The translations under genes and the position numbers were made by a program. DNA of 37,656 nucleotides from an uncultured Collinsella sp. (GTDB lineage Bacteria; Actinomycetota; Coriobacteriia; Coriobacteriales; Coriobacteriaceae), in assembly GCA_900759045.1 (NCBI GenBank), contig CAAETU010000067.1:1-37656 (forward strand), given 5' to 3'. Positions 25,063-35,146 of this stretch are shown one piece after another. The notes under the pieces are model-generated. The model was not told the DNA's origin. It made no database searches and was given only the letters and a program-made list of their open reading frames with translations. Every line of letters begins with the position of its first letter. Position 1 is the first letter of the stretch.

Positions 25063-26269
25063 AGTTGCCGTAACCTCCCCTCTCCTGGTCGCGAATTACG
25101 TGGCCGCCCTCGAGAGCGATCACGCGACGGTGCATGCTATCGACCATCTCGCGGTCGTGCGTGGCGACGATCACGGTGGTGCCGGTACGGTTAATGCGCT
25201 CGAGCAGCTTCATAATGCCCAGCGAAATCGCGGGATCGAGGTTGCCCGTGGGCTCGTCGCAGATAAGCAGCGGCGGACGGTTGACCATAGCGCGGGCAAC
25301 GGCGACGCGCTGCTGCTCGCCACCGGACAGCTGATCGGGCAGAGAGTCCATCTGATCGGCCAGACCGACCAGGCGAAGCACCTCGGGCACCTGGCTGCGA
25401 ATGACGCCCTTGGGCTTGCCGATGCACTGCAGGGCAAACGCCACGTTTTCGTAGGCGGTCTTCTGCGGCAGGAGCTTAAAGTCCTGGAACACGGCACCGA
25501 TCTGGCGACGCAAGAACGGAACCTTGCGGTTCTTGATCTTCATGAGGTCCTGGCCGGCGACCAAAATACGGCCGCTCGTCGGCTTGACGTCGCGGTTGAG
25601 CGTCGACAGCAGCGTGGTCTTACCCGAGCCGGAGTGACCGACCAAGAAGACAAACTCGCCCGGATAGATTTCGATGTTGATGTCGTCGAGCGCGGGCTTG
25701 TTGGGCTGTGCCGGGTAGATCTTGGTGACGTGCTCCATGAGGATGACGGGCTCGACACCGGCCTGCTTGGCCATCTTCTTGCGGCTGGCCTGCGGATCGA
25801 TGGGCGCAAACACCGACGTAAAGTCGGGGTTGTTGAGCGCATTGTCGAGGCTTGCAACCTCGGCGGCCTGATCGCTCTCGACTACGGGAGCCGCAGGCTG
25901 CGTAGGATCGGGAATACCGGCAAAAAGGCCGGACTGCGCAGGCTGTGGCGCCGGAGTCGCAGGAGCCATGGGGTCGGGAATACCGGCCATGACAGGCTGC
26001 GGCGCAACGCCGTCCGCCTGGGGCTGATCCACGCGAGCGGTCACCTTCTGCACGGGCTCAAAACCCGCGGCCTCGGAAAGCTCAACATCATTGGTGGGAT
26101 TGTAGGCAAAAGGATCTGATGCCGGCTGTGCCTGATCTGCCGGCTGTGCGGGGATCGGGCTAAACGGCTGATCCTCTGAATCCGGGGTGGCGAAACGAGT
26201 GCCCACGGCGCCTGGCTGCGTCTTGGGGGCGTCATCGCCCGCACCGGAGGTACGGAAGTGGTTACCCAC
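25049..26269 (-). CDS. ftsE: Cell-division ATPase FtsE with long N-terminal extension
   Basis: A 406-residue protein; a typical FtsE is about 230. Residues from about 173 on form a complete ABC ATPase: GHSGSGKTT (Walker A), LSGGEQQRVAVARA (signature), LLICDEPTGNLD (Walker B), and THDREMVDS (H-loop). Residues 1-170 are Pro/Ala/Asp/Gln-rich, with repeated GIPDP units, and look disordered. The GTG start at 26269 has AAGGAG six bases upstream, and no internal ATG near residue 165 has a comparable site, so the extension appears to be translated. ftsX follows with a 14-base overlap. Confidence 0.93.
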   Translation of the reverse strand: MGNHFRTSGAGDDAPKTQPGAVGTRFATPDSEDQPFSPIPAQPADQAQPASDPFAYNPTNDVELSEAAGFEPVQKVTARVDQPQADGVAPQPVMAGIPDPMAPATPAPQPAQSGLFAGIPDPTQPAAPVVESDQAAEVASLDNALNNPDFTSVFAPIDPQASRKKMAKQAGVEPVILMEHVTKIYPAQPNKPALDDINIEIYPGEFVFLVGHSGSGKTTLLSTLNRDVKPTSGRILVAGQDLMKIKNRKVPFLRRQIGAVFQDFKLLPQKTAYENVAFALQCIGKPKGVIRSQVPEVLRLVGLADQMDSLPDQLSGGEQQRVAVARAMVNRPPLLICDEPTGNLDPAISLGIMKLLERINRTGTTVIVATHDREMVDSMHRRVIALEGGHVIRDQERGGYGNYGTN

Positions 26270-26372
26270 TGGTGCTCCTTATCGTCGTGCGTTTAAACTA
26301 CATGAGCGCTTTGTATTTTAGCAGCATTAGCTTTGCTGCACATAAGAAGCATGGCGGGGTTTTGGTCTCACC

Positions 26373-26495
26373 GGCCGCGCACAGGGTTACCTCCCAAATC
26401 GTCCTCGGACATGTCGGAGTCCCCGCTGTGCGCTTCGCGCTGCGGGGACTCCTCCGTCCTGCGGAAAGATTTGGGAGGTAACCCTGTGCGCGGCC
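26373..26495. repeat. 123-bp nested inverted repeat with perfect 28-bp arms
   Basis: Arms 26373-26400 and 26468-26495 are perfect reverse complements (the arm begins GGCCGCGCACAGGGTTACC). Inside, GGAGTCCCCGC (26416-26426) pairs with GCGGGGACTCC (26442-26452) round a GCGC-TTC-GCGC tip. It would form a cruciform or a long two-stage RNA hairpin. It lies in the ftsE upstream region. The remainder of 26270-26635 holds no recognised gene; a possible ftsE -10 (TAAAAT, minus strand) is at 26315-26320. Confidence 0.92.
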
Positions 26496-26635
26496 TGCGG
26501 CTACTAAGGAGTCGCCGCGTTTCTATTAGGTACAGCAAATGCATACTTGGGAGGGTCTGAATTGCACTTTGTTGATATGGGCCCGCTTCCCGGAGGAAGC
26601 CCTTGCTTGGTGCGAGCCTGATTTGTTTGTTGTCG

Positions 26636-26671
26636 AAAAAACAGGGGCGCCCTCTTTGGGGACGCCCCTGT
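26636..26671 (-). terminator. Intrinsic terminator of the transketolase operon
   Basis: ACAGGGGCG (26641-26649) pairs with CGCCCCTGT (26663-26671). The minus strand continues with six T. It follows the stop of the C-terminal transketolase gene by about 45 bases. Confidence 0.92.
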
Positions 26672-26717
26672 TCTGACTTAGATGTGGTTGTTGAGACGAT
26701 ACTTGCCTCGTCTTGCC

Positions 26718-27659
26718 TTAGGCCAGGAACTCCTTGGTGGTCGCCACGATGTTGGCGGCGTCCAGGCCGTACTTGTGCAGGAGCTCGGCACCCGGGCCGG
26801 ACTCGCCGAATGTGTCGTTGACGCCAATCTTCTTGAGCGGCGTCGGGCACTGCTCGCACAGGACGTCGGCAACGGCGCTGCCCAGGCCACCGATCACGGA
26901 GTGCTCCTCGACGGTCACGATGTGGCCGGTCTTGCTGGCGCTCTTGACGATCAGGTCGGCGTCGATGGGCTTGATGGTGTGCATGTTGATGACCTCGGCG
27001 TCGATACCCTCGGCAGCGAGCTGCTCGGCGGCCTCGAGGGCCTCGCCGACCATCAGACCGCAGGCGATGATGGTAACGTCGGCGCCCTCGCGCATAACGA
27101 TGCCCTTACCCAGTTCAAACTTGTAGGTCTCGGGATCGTTGATGACCGGCGAGGCCAGGCGGGCAAAGCGCATGTACACGGGACCGTCGCACTCGTAGGC
27201 GGCGCGCGTCACGGCGCGGGCCTCGACGTCGTCGGCGGGAACGATGACGGTCATGCCGGGAATGACGCGCATAAGGGCGATATCCTCGCAGCACTGGTGC
27301 GTGGCACCATCCTCGCCCACCGAGATGCCGGCGTGCGTGGCGCCGATCTTAACGTTGAGATGCGGGTAGCCGATGGAGTTGCGGACCTGCTCAAAGGCGC
27401 GGCCGGCGGCAAACATGGCAAAGGTGCTCGCGAAGGCAACGCGGCCGGTGGTCGCGATACCAGCGGCAACACCCATCAGGTTGCTCTCGGCGATGCCCAC
27501 ATCGAAGAAACGATCGGGGCAGGCGGCCTTAAACTTGCCGGTCTGCGTGGCGGCGGCCAGGTCGGCGTCGAGGACCACAAAGTCATCGTGCTCGTTGGCG
27601 AGCTCGACGAGGGCCTCGCCGTAGCTTACGCGCGTGGCGATTTTCTTGACGTCTGCCAT
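26718..27659 (-). CDS. Transketolase, C-terminal subunit
   Basis: A 313-residue protein with the pyrimidine-binding and C-terminal domains of transketolase. FFDVGIAESNLMGVAAGIA carries the Glu that activates thiamine diphosphate, followed by ATHAGISVGEDGATHQ and the C-terminal domain. With its partner it forms the two-subunit enzyme that moves C2 units between sugar phosphates in the pentose phosphate pathway. ATG 27659 comes one base after the TAG of the upstream gene. Split transketolase is normal in many Firmicutes and Actinobacteria. DXS and related enzymes share the fold, but the absence of a fused N-terminal domain favours transketolase. Confidence 0.93.
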   Translation of the reverse strand: MADVKKIATRVSYGEALVELANEHDDFVVLDADLAAATQTGKFKAACPDRFFDVGIAESNLMGVAAGIATTGRVAFASTFAMFAAGRAFEQVRNSIGYPHLNVKIGATHAGISVGEDGATHQCCEDIALMRVIPGMTVIVPADDVEARAVTRAAYECDGPVYMRFARLASPVINDPETYKFELGKGIVMREGADVTIIACGLMVGEALEAAEQLAAEGIDAEVINMHTIKPIDADLIVKSASKTGHIVTVEEHSVIGGLGSAVADVLCEQCPTPLKKIGVNDTFGESGPGAELLHKYGLDAANIVATTKEFLA

Positions 27660-27660
27660 C

Positions 27661-28491
27661 CTAGAGCTCCTCTCCGGCGGCCGTGAGCTCTGCCATGGCC
27701 TGCTCAAACTGTTCATCGTTGGGGGCCTTACCGTGCCAACCCACCTGGTTCTCCATAAAGGAGACGCCCTTGCCCTTTGTGGTCTCGGCGATAATGGCAG
27801 TAGGCTGACCCTTGGTGGCGCGAGCCTCGGCAAAGGCGGCGCGGATCTGATCGAAGTCGTTGCCGTCGGCAAGCTCCACCACGTGGAACTTAAAGGCGCG
27901 GAACTTGTCTGCCAGCGGCATGGGGTCGTTGACCTCCTCGACGGGACCATCGATCTGCAGGCCGTTGTGGTCAACAATCACGCAGAGGTTATCGAGTTGC
28001 TGGTTGCCGGCAAACATGGCGGCCTCCCAGACTTGGCCCTCCTCGCTCTCGCCATCGCCCAGCAGGGCGTACGTGCGATAAGTATCGCCCCAGTGCTTGG
28101 CGGCAACGGCCATGCCCACGGCGGCGGAGATGCCCTGGCCGAGCGAACCGGTGGACATGTCGACGCCCGGGGTGTCGTTCATGTTGGGGTGACCCTGCAG
28201 GTGGCTGCCGATATGGCGCAGCGTCTCGAGGTCCTCCTTGGGGAAGAATCCGCGCTCGGCGAGCACGGCGTACAGGCCCGGAGCGCAATGACCCTTGGAA
28301 AGCACAAAGCGGTCGCGATCGGCCTTGCGGGGATCGGCCGGGTCGACGTTCATTTCCTCAAAGTACAGATAGGTCATGATGTCGGCGGCGCCGAGCGAAC
28401 CGCCCGGATGGCCGGACTTGGCAGCGTGCACGCCGGTGACGATGCCCTTCCTTACCTCGTTGGCAACCTTTTTGAGCTCTTCGTCGCTCAT
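27661..28491 (-). CDS. Transketolase, N-terminal subunit
   Basis: A 276-residue diphosphate-binding half of transketolase. Visible are the opening AAKSGHPGGSLGAADI, VLSKGHCAPGLYAVLAERG, GSLGQGISAAVGMA and the thiamine-diphosphate motif GDGESEEGQVWEAAMFAGN ... DHNG. Length is typical of the split form. GGAAGG lies five bases upstream of the start. A single base separates its stop from the start of the C-terminal subunit gene, so equal expression by coupling is likely. Confidence 0.94.
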   Translation of the reverse strand: MSDEELKKVANEVRKGIVTGVHAAKSGHPGGSLGAADIMTYLYFEEMNVDPADPRKADRDRFVLSKGHCAPGLYAVLAERGFFPKEDLETLRHIGSHLQGHPNMNDTPGVDMSTGSLGQGISAAVGMAVAAKHWGDTYRTYALLGDGESEEGQVWEAAMFAGNQQLDNLCVIVDHNGLQIDGPVEEVNDPMPLADKFRAFKFHVVELADGNDFDQIRAAFAEARATKGQPTAIIAETTKGKGVSFMENQVGWHGKAPNDEQFEQAMAELTAAGEEL

Positions 28492-28698
28492 TGTGCCTTC
28501 CTTTCATCCTCATTAGACAAAATGCGCACGGCACCGAAGGTAATCCCAACACAGCCGCAATGCACGTACGTCATTCATTATGCTGGAAACTGAAGGCTTT
28601 ACCAGAGTTTTTATCATTATTTGAACAATTTAGCAGGCAGAACCGCTGATGAAACGGTTTATCAATGTGAACGTCTTTTGGATGGAACGCAGCCGGCC

Positions 28699-29589
28699 CT
28701 ACGCGTTAATGTCCTTGAATCCCTCACCGAAGGCTTCCGTAACGTCGGCGACCGTCACAATTGCGTGAGGATCGCGCTCACGCACGATCGTTTTGAGGGT
28801 ATTGAGCTCTCGACGGCTAACGATCACCATGATCACCGGCTTCTCGACGCCCGAATACATACCGGTCGCCTTTAATTTGGTGCAGCCGCGTCCTAGACCA
28901 TACATGATGTCGGCCGCGATATCAGGGAACTTGTCCGAGATGATGAGCACCATACGGCGCTTATTGCCGCCATCGACCACGGCATCGATTACATAGCCGC
29001 TGATCACCATCGATAGTCCTGCATACAGAGCATTTTCGAGCGAAAAGACCGGCGCCGATGCCGCACACACGGCAACGTCGATTGCCATGACGGTCGAGCC
29101 CACCGGTAGCGAGGTGTTACGCGAGATGATTTGGCCAATCGTGTCCGAGCCGCCGGTGTTGGCGCCGGCGCGCAACACCATGCCGTAACCGATGCCCGTG
29201 ATAATGCCGCCCCACATAGCGGGAAGCATCAGGTCTGCATGTGCCAGAGGCGCTACAAACGGGGCAAACAGATCGGTACAGAAGCCCAGCAGCACAAAGC
29301 CCGTCGCCGTCTGCACCACGTAGAACATGCCGCCCTCGCGCATAACGACCAGCAATAGCAAGGCGTTCATCACGATGGTCTGGATACCGACGGGAAGCGA
29401 CACGCCTCGCGCTGCGCCGACCGCCTGGATAATCGTCGCAAGGCCCGTAACGCCACCGGCTGCAAGGCCGTTGGGAATCAAAAACAGGTCGGTCGCGATG
29501 GCGGCCAAGGCGCACCCCAACATGATCTGGGGCAGATCGTGAAAGAAGTTCATCGAAAAAATGCGCTTGATGTCCAGACGATACGCCAT
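28699..29589 (-). CDS. YitT-family membrane protein
   Basis: A 296-residue membrane protein with five or six helices in residues 15-180 (for example IMLGCALAAIATDLFLIP, which continues into NGLAAGGVTG) and a C-terminal soluble DUF2179 domain (RRMVLIISDKFPDIAADI, then the GRGCTKLKATGMYSG region). YitT proteins are widespread; their substrate is unknown. ATG 29589 follows GGAGG; an in-frame ATG eight codons earlier would place that site inside the coding region. The prfB terminator ends only a few bases before this ribosome site. Confidence 0.88.
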   Translation of the reverse strand: MAYRLDIKRIFSMNFFHDLPQIMLGCALAAIATDLFLIPNGLAAGGVTGLATIIQAVGAARGVSLPVGIQTIVMNALLLLVVMREGGMFYVVQTATGFVLLGFCTDLFAPFVAPLAHADLMLPAMWGGIITGIGYGMVLRAGANTGGSDTIGQIISRNTSLPVGSTVMAIDVAVCAASAPVFSLENALYAGLSMVISGYVIDAVVDGGNKRRMVLIISDKFPDIAADIMYGLGRGCTKLKATGMYSGVEKPVIMVIVSRRELNTLKTIVRERDPHAIVTVADVTEAFGEGFKDINA

Positions 29590-29601
29590 GCTGCCTCCTT
29601 C

Positions 29602-29630
29602 AAAAAAGCGCACCCCATCGGATGCGCTTT
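29602..29630 (-). terminator. Intrinsic terminator after prfB, directly before yitT
   Basis: AAAGCGCA (29605-29612) pairs with TGCGCTTT (29623-29630), followed on the minus strand by six T. The T-run ends about five bases before the GGAGG of yitT, so the yitT transcript must either read through or start within or upstream of the hairpin. Confidence 0.85.
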
Positions 29631-29753
29631 GGACTTCTTGTATTCGATTCTACCGATTCGCCGGACAAAAACCACCCCTGTGCAGGGTATGTTCTGGATA
29701 CAAAACCACCCTGCTTGGAAAGCCTTGGCCCATTCCCACATAATCTGAGCGGT

Positions 29754-30901
29754 TTATGCAGACGGGGCCTCCGCGTCAGCGTTGCCGGTAGCCCAACGGT
29801 GATAGCCAATCACAAACGGATCCAGATCGCCGTCGTCAAGAACGGCCTCGACGTTGCTGGTCTCCACGCCCGTGCGCAGGTCCTTAACCATCTGGTACGG
29901 GTAGAGCACGTAGCTACGGATCTGGTTGCCAAAACCAATTGTGGTCTTGGGTCCGCGAATCTCATCCAGGGCCTCGGCGCGCTTTTCGAGCTCAATCTCA
30001 TACAGACGCGCCTTGAGGATCTGCATGCACGCGGCCTTGTTTTGAATCTGGCTGCGCTCGTTTTGACACGTGACCACGATACCGCTGGGGAAATGCGTCA
30101 CGCGCACGGCGGAGTCGGTGGTGTTGACACCCTGGCCGCCCGGGCCGCTTGCATGGTACACGTCGACGCGAATGTCATCGGGACTAATCTCGATATCGAT
30201 ATCGTCGGGCAGCACTGGAATGACCTCGACGCCGGCAAACGTAGTCTGGCGGCGCTTCTTGTCGTCGGTGGGGCTAATGCGCACCAGGCGGTGAACTCCG
30301 GCCTCGGCACGAAGCATGCCAAAGGCATCCTTGCCTTCGACGGTAAAGGTCGCGCGATCGATGCCGATAACCTCGGCCGCGGGGCAATCGTTGATGGTGA
30401 CCTTCCAACCGCGGCGCTGGCAGTACTTCATGTACATCTTAAAGAGCATGAAGGTCCAGTCCTGGGCCTCCAAGCCACCCTGTCCGGGCTTGATGGTCAC
30501 AATTGCGTCGCCATGATCGAACTCGCCGGTAAACCAGCTTGCAAGCTCAAGCTCGTCGATGGCACGGGATAGGCGCTCCGCCGTGGAGGCAGCCTCCTCA
30601 CGCAGCGCAGCGGCATCGGGGTCATCGCCCATTTCCTCGGCAAGTTCCAGCGCGGCACGAGCATCGGAAAGCTCACCGCGCGCGGTATCCACGGCGGCGA
30701 TGTCCTCCTTGGCGCGCGCAATCTCCTCCATCGTGGCGCGAGCGGCATCGGCGTCGTCCCAAAAGCCCGGGGCGACGCTTTTGGCCTCGAGCTCCGTTAC
30801 GCGGGTGCGCTTCTCATCCAAATGGAGATACGACTCGACCTCGGCGAGTCGGTCCGCAAACGCGTCCAACTCGGCGGGCGTTACCTCTAGAGCCTCGGCC
30901 A

Positions 30902-30902
<1 letters not shown>
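29754..30902 (-). CDS. prfB: Peptide chain release factor 2
   Basis: A 382-residue class I release factor that reads UGA and UAA. GPGGQGVNTTDSAVRVTH holds the catalytic GGQ. The C-terminus (SYVLYPYQMVKDLRTGVETSN) is RF2-type. The frame is continuous near codon 26, so the autoregulatory frameshift known in many RF2 genes is absent, as is usual in actinobacteria. The stop-codon-recognition tripeptide reads SPT (VRISPTDDKKRRQTTF), where RF2 proteins I recall have SPF. The ATG overlaps the secA TAA by one base (TAATG), implying coupled translation. Confidence 0.94.
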
Positions 30903-33709
<2,807 letters not shown>

Positions 33710-33844
33710 GTGGTTTTCCTTTTTGGCCATCGCCCGTGGCATGAAACCTTGGACGAGTTAAACACAGATATTTGTACTTTAGCCAAACAAGGCGCCGCCT
33801 ATGCGGTCGACCTCAACCGCCACGTAATAACTATGACCACCCCA

Positions 33845-33869
33845 CCAAAATGGGACTGGTTTATTTTGG
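33845..33869. repeat. CCAAAA-GGGAC-GGTTT-TTTTGG repeat, copy 2
   Basis: Twenty-two of 25 bases match 21661-21685, and CCAAAA/TTTTGG ends are kept. The repeat lies in the secA upstream region, 136 bp from the start codon. Confidence 0.7.
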
Positions 33870-33905
33870 CAGCTTTTATCTGGGAAAACGCTGTCTCTCT
33901 GCCAT

Positions 33906-33972
33906 TTGGTGCAAGCTGACCCGTCCCTTACGCACCAACCTGGTGCAATGGGGACGGGTCAGCTTGCACCAA
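33906..33972. repeat. 67-bp palindrome of the TTGGTGCA / GGGGAC family
   Basis: Perfect 22-bp arms (33906-33927 and 33951-33972, beginning TTGGTGCAAGCTGACCC) flank an inner GCACCA-acc-TGGTGC hairpin. The GGGACGGGT and TTGCACCA blocks tie it to the tandem element at 3887-3977. It lies between rpmE and secA, directly beside the rpmE terminator. Confidence 0.9.
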
Positions 33973-34015
33973 TAAAAAGAAAAGGGCCGCGCACCCAAAT
34001 GGATGCGCGGCCCTT
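33973..34015 (-). terminator. Intrinsic terminator of rpmE
   Basis: AAGGGCCGCGCA (33982-33993) pairs perfectly with TGCGCGGCCCTT (34004-34015) round a ten-base loop. The minus strand continues TTCTTTTTA. Confidence 0.9.
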
Positions 34016-34050
34016 ATGCCATGAATGCGAGTGTTTCCGCGGCGAGCTAT

Positions 34051-34476
34051 TTACTCAGCAGTCTCGGTGGTCTCGGCCTCAGCAGCGGCCTCCTCGACGG
34101 GAGCCTCTGCGGGAGCCTCGGCGGCCTGCTTGGCAGCCTCCTCGGCAAACTTAGCGGCACGCTTAGCCTTCTCGGCAGCCTTAGCCTCAGCGGCAGCCTT
34201 GCGAGCGGCCTCGGCCTCAGCAGCCTTGGCGGCCTTGGCAGCCTTGGCCTCCTCAGCCTTCTTGAGCTGGGCGGCAGCGGCGCCACCGAACTTGTCGGCA
34301 AAGCGCTGGACGCGTCCACCGGTGTCGACGAACTTCTGCTGGCCGGTGTAGAACGGGTGGCACTCGTTGCAAAGCTCGACCTTCATCTCGGACACGGTAG
34401 CGTGCGTCTTGAAGGTGTTGCCGCAGGAGCACGTCACCGTGCACTCGACATACTGGGGATGGATACCCTGCTTCAT
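34051..34476 (-). CDS. rpmE: Ribosomal protein L31 with long Ala/Lys/Glu-rich tail
   Basis: A 141-residue L31; the family is usually 65-90. The first ~66 residues are standard, zinc-binding L31: CSCGNTF and CNECHPFYTGQQKFVDTGGRVQRF hold four cysteines. The last ~75 residues are almost entirely Ala, Lys, Glu and Arg, with an acidic end, and should form one long solvent-exposed helix or coiled coil. AAGGAG lies seven bases upstream of the start. It is monocistronic with a perfect terminator. The tail could contact other ribosomes or factors; its role is unknown. Confidence 0.95.
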   Translation of the reverse strand: MKQGIHPQYVECTVTCSCGNTFKTHATVSEMKVELCNECHPFYTGQQKFVDTGGRVQRFADKFGGAAAAQLKKAEEAKAAKAAKAAEAEAARKAAAEAKAAEKAKRAAKFAEEAAKQAAEAPAEAPVEEAAAEAETTETAE

Positions 34477-34712
34477 GGTAGGACTCCTTATTGGTCAGGC
34501 GCTGGTTACCGATCAGCGCATAAGGCGTCTTGGTTTCCGACCAAGACAACAAACTTGGCTATGGTACCACGGCGTCGAGTGTCCCACAAAAGGTTCACGG
34601 TCTTTGTGCAATGCGATATGCCCAACCGCAGCGAGCACGCACCCCATCGAACCTCCACCCATGTTGCAGACGTGTAACGCCGCAGCAAGGGTGCCCCTTT
34701 TGGCGCCAGACA

Positions 34713-34735
34713 GGTACAATAATGAACACTGTACC
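34713..34735 (+). promoter_or_regulatory. Palindrome overlapping a -10-like box upstream of the ACT-domain gene
   Basis: GGTACA (34713-34718) and TGTACC (34730-34735) form an inverted repeat. TACAAT at 34715-34720 is a good -10 candidate 62 bases before the start codon; no clear -35 is seen. A regulator binding here would control the ACT gene and possibly citrate synthase. The remainder of 34477-34712 shows no gene. Confidence 0.4.
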
Positions 34736-34781
34736 GTAGCGGAGCGCCCCCGCGCGCCGCAACCACGCGAAAGGGTTTCCC

Positions 34782-35069
34782 ATGGCCGAGATCTCGTCCT
34801 CCCGCATCGTCATCACCGTCCTTGGCAAGAACCGCCCCGGTATCGTCGCCGGCGTCACCCGCGTTCTGGGCGAGGCCAACGTCGACATCCGCGACATTAC
34901 GCAGTCCATTATCGAGGACATCTTCACCATGACCATGCTGGCCGACACCGCCGAGTCCAAGCTCGACTTCGCCGAGCTGCAGAAGGCCCTGGCCGAGGCC
35001 GGCGAGCTTTCGGGCGTCAACGTGTCCATCCAGCGCGAGGACGTCTTTAACTTTATGTACCGCCTGTAG
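34782..35069 (+). CDS. ACT-domain regulatory protein (UPF0237 type)
   Basis: A 95-residue single ACT domain: SRIVITVLGKNRPGIVAGV (first strand, ligand loop and helix) and VDIRDITQSIIEDIFTMTML. Such proteins bind amino acids and regulate enzymes. The usual partner in Firmicutes is a DUF711 (UPF0210) gene; here the next gene, 77 bp downstream on the same strand, is citrate synthase. The start follows GAAAGGG. A palindromic site overlaps the likely promoter. Confidence 0.88.
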   Translation: MAEISSSRIVITVLGKNRPGIVAGVTRVLGEANVDIRDITQSIIEDIFTMTMLADTAESKLDFAELQKALAEAGELSGVNVSIQREDVFNFMYRL

Positions 35070-35146
35070 CGAACAAGCCGCTCGGGGCAGCTTGACGTCA
35101 TATCGTCCAAACGCGCCGCCCCAAAGCGGACCGGAAAGGAGCGCGC

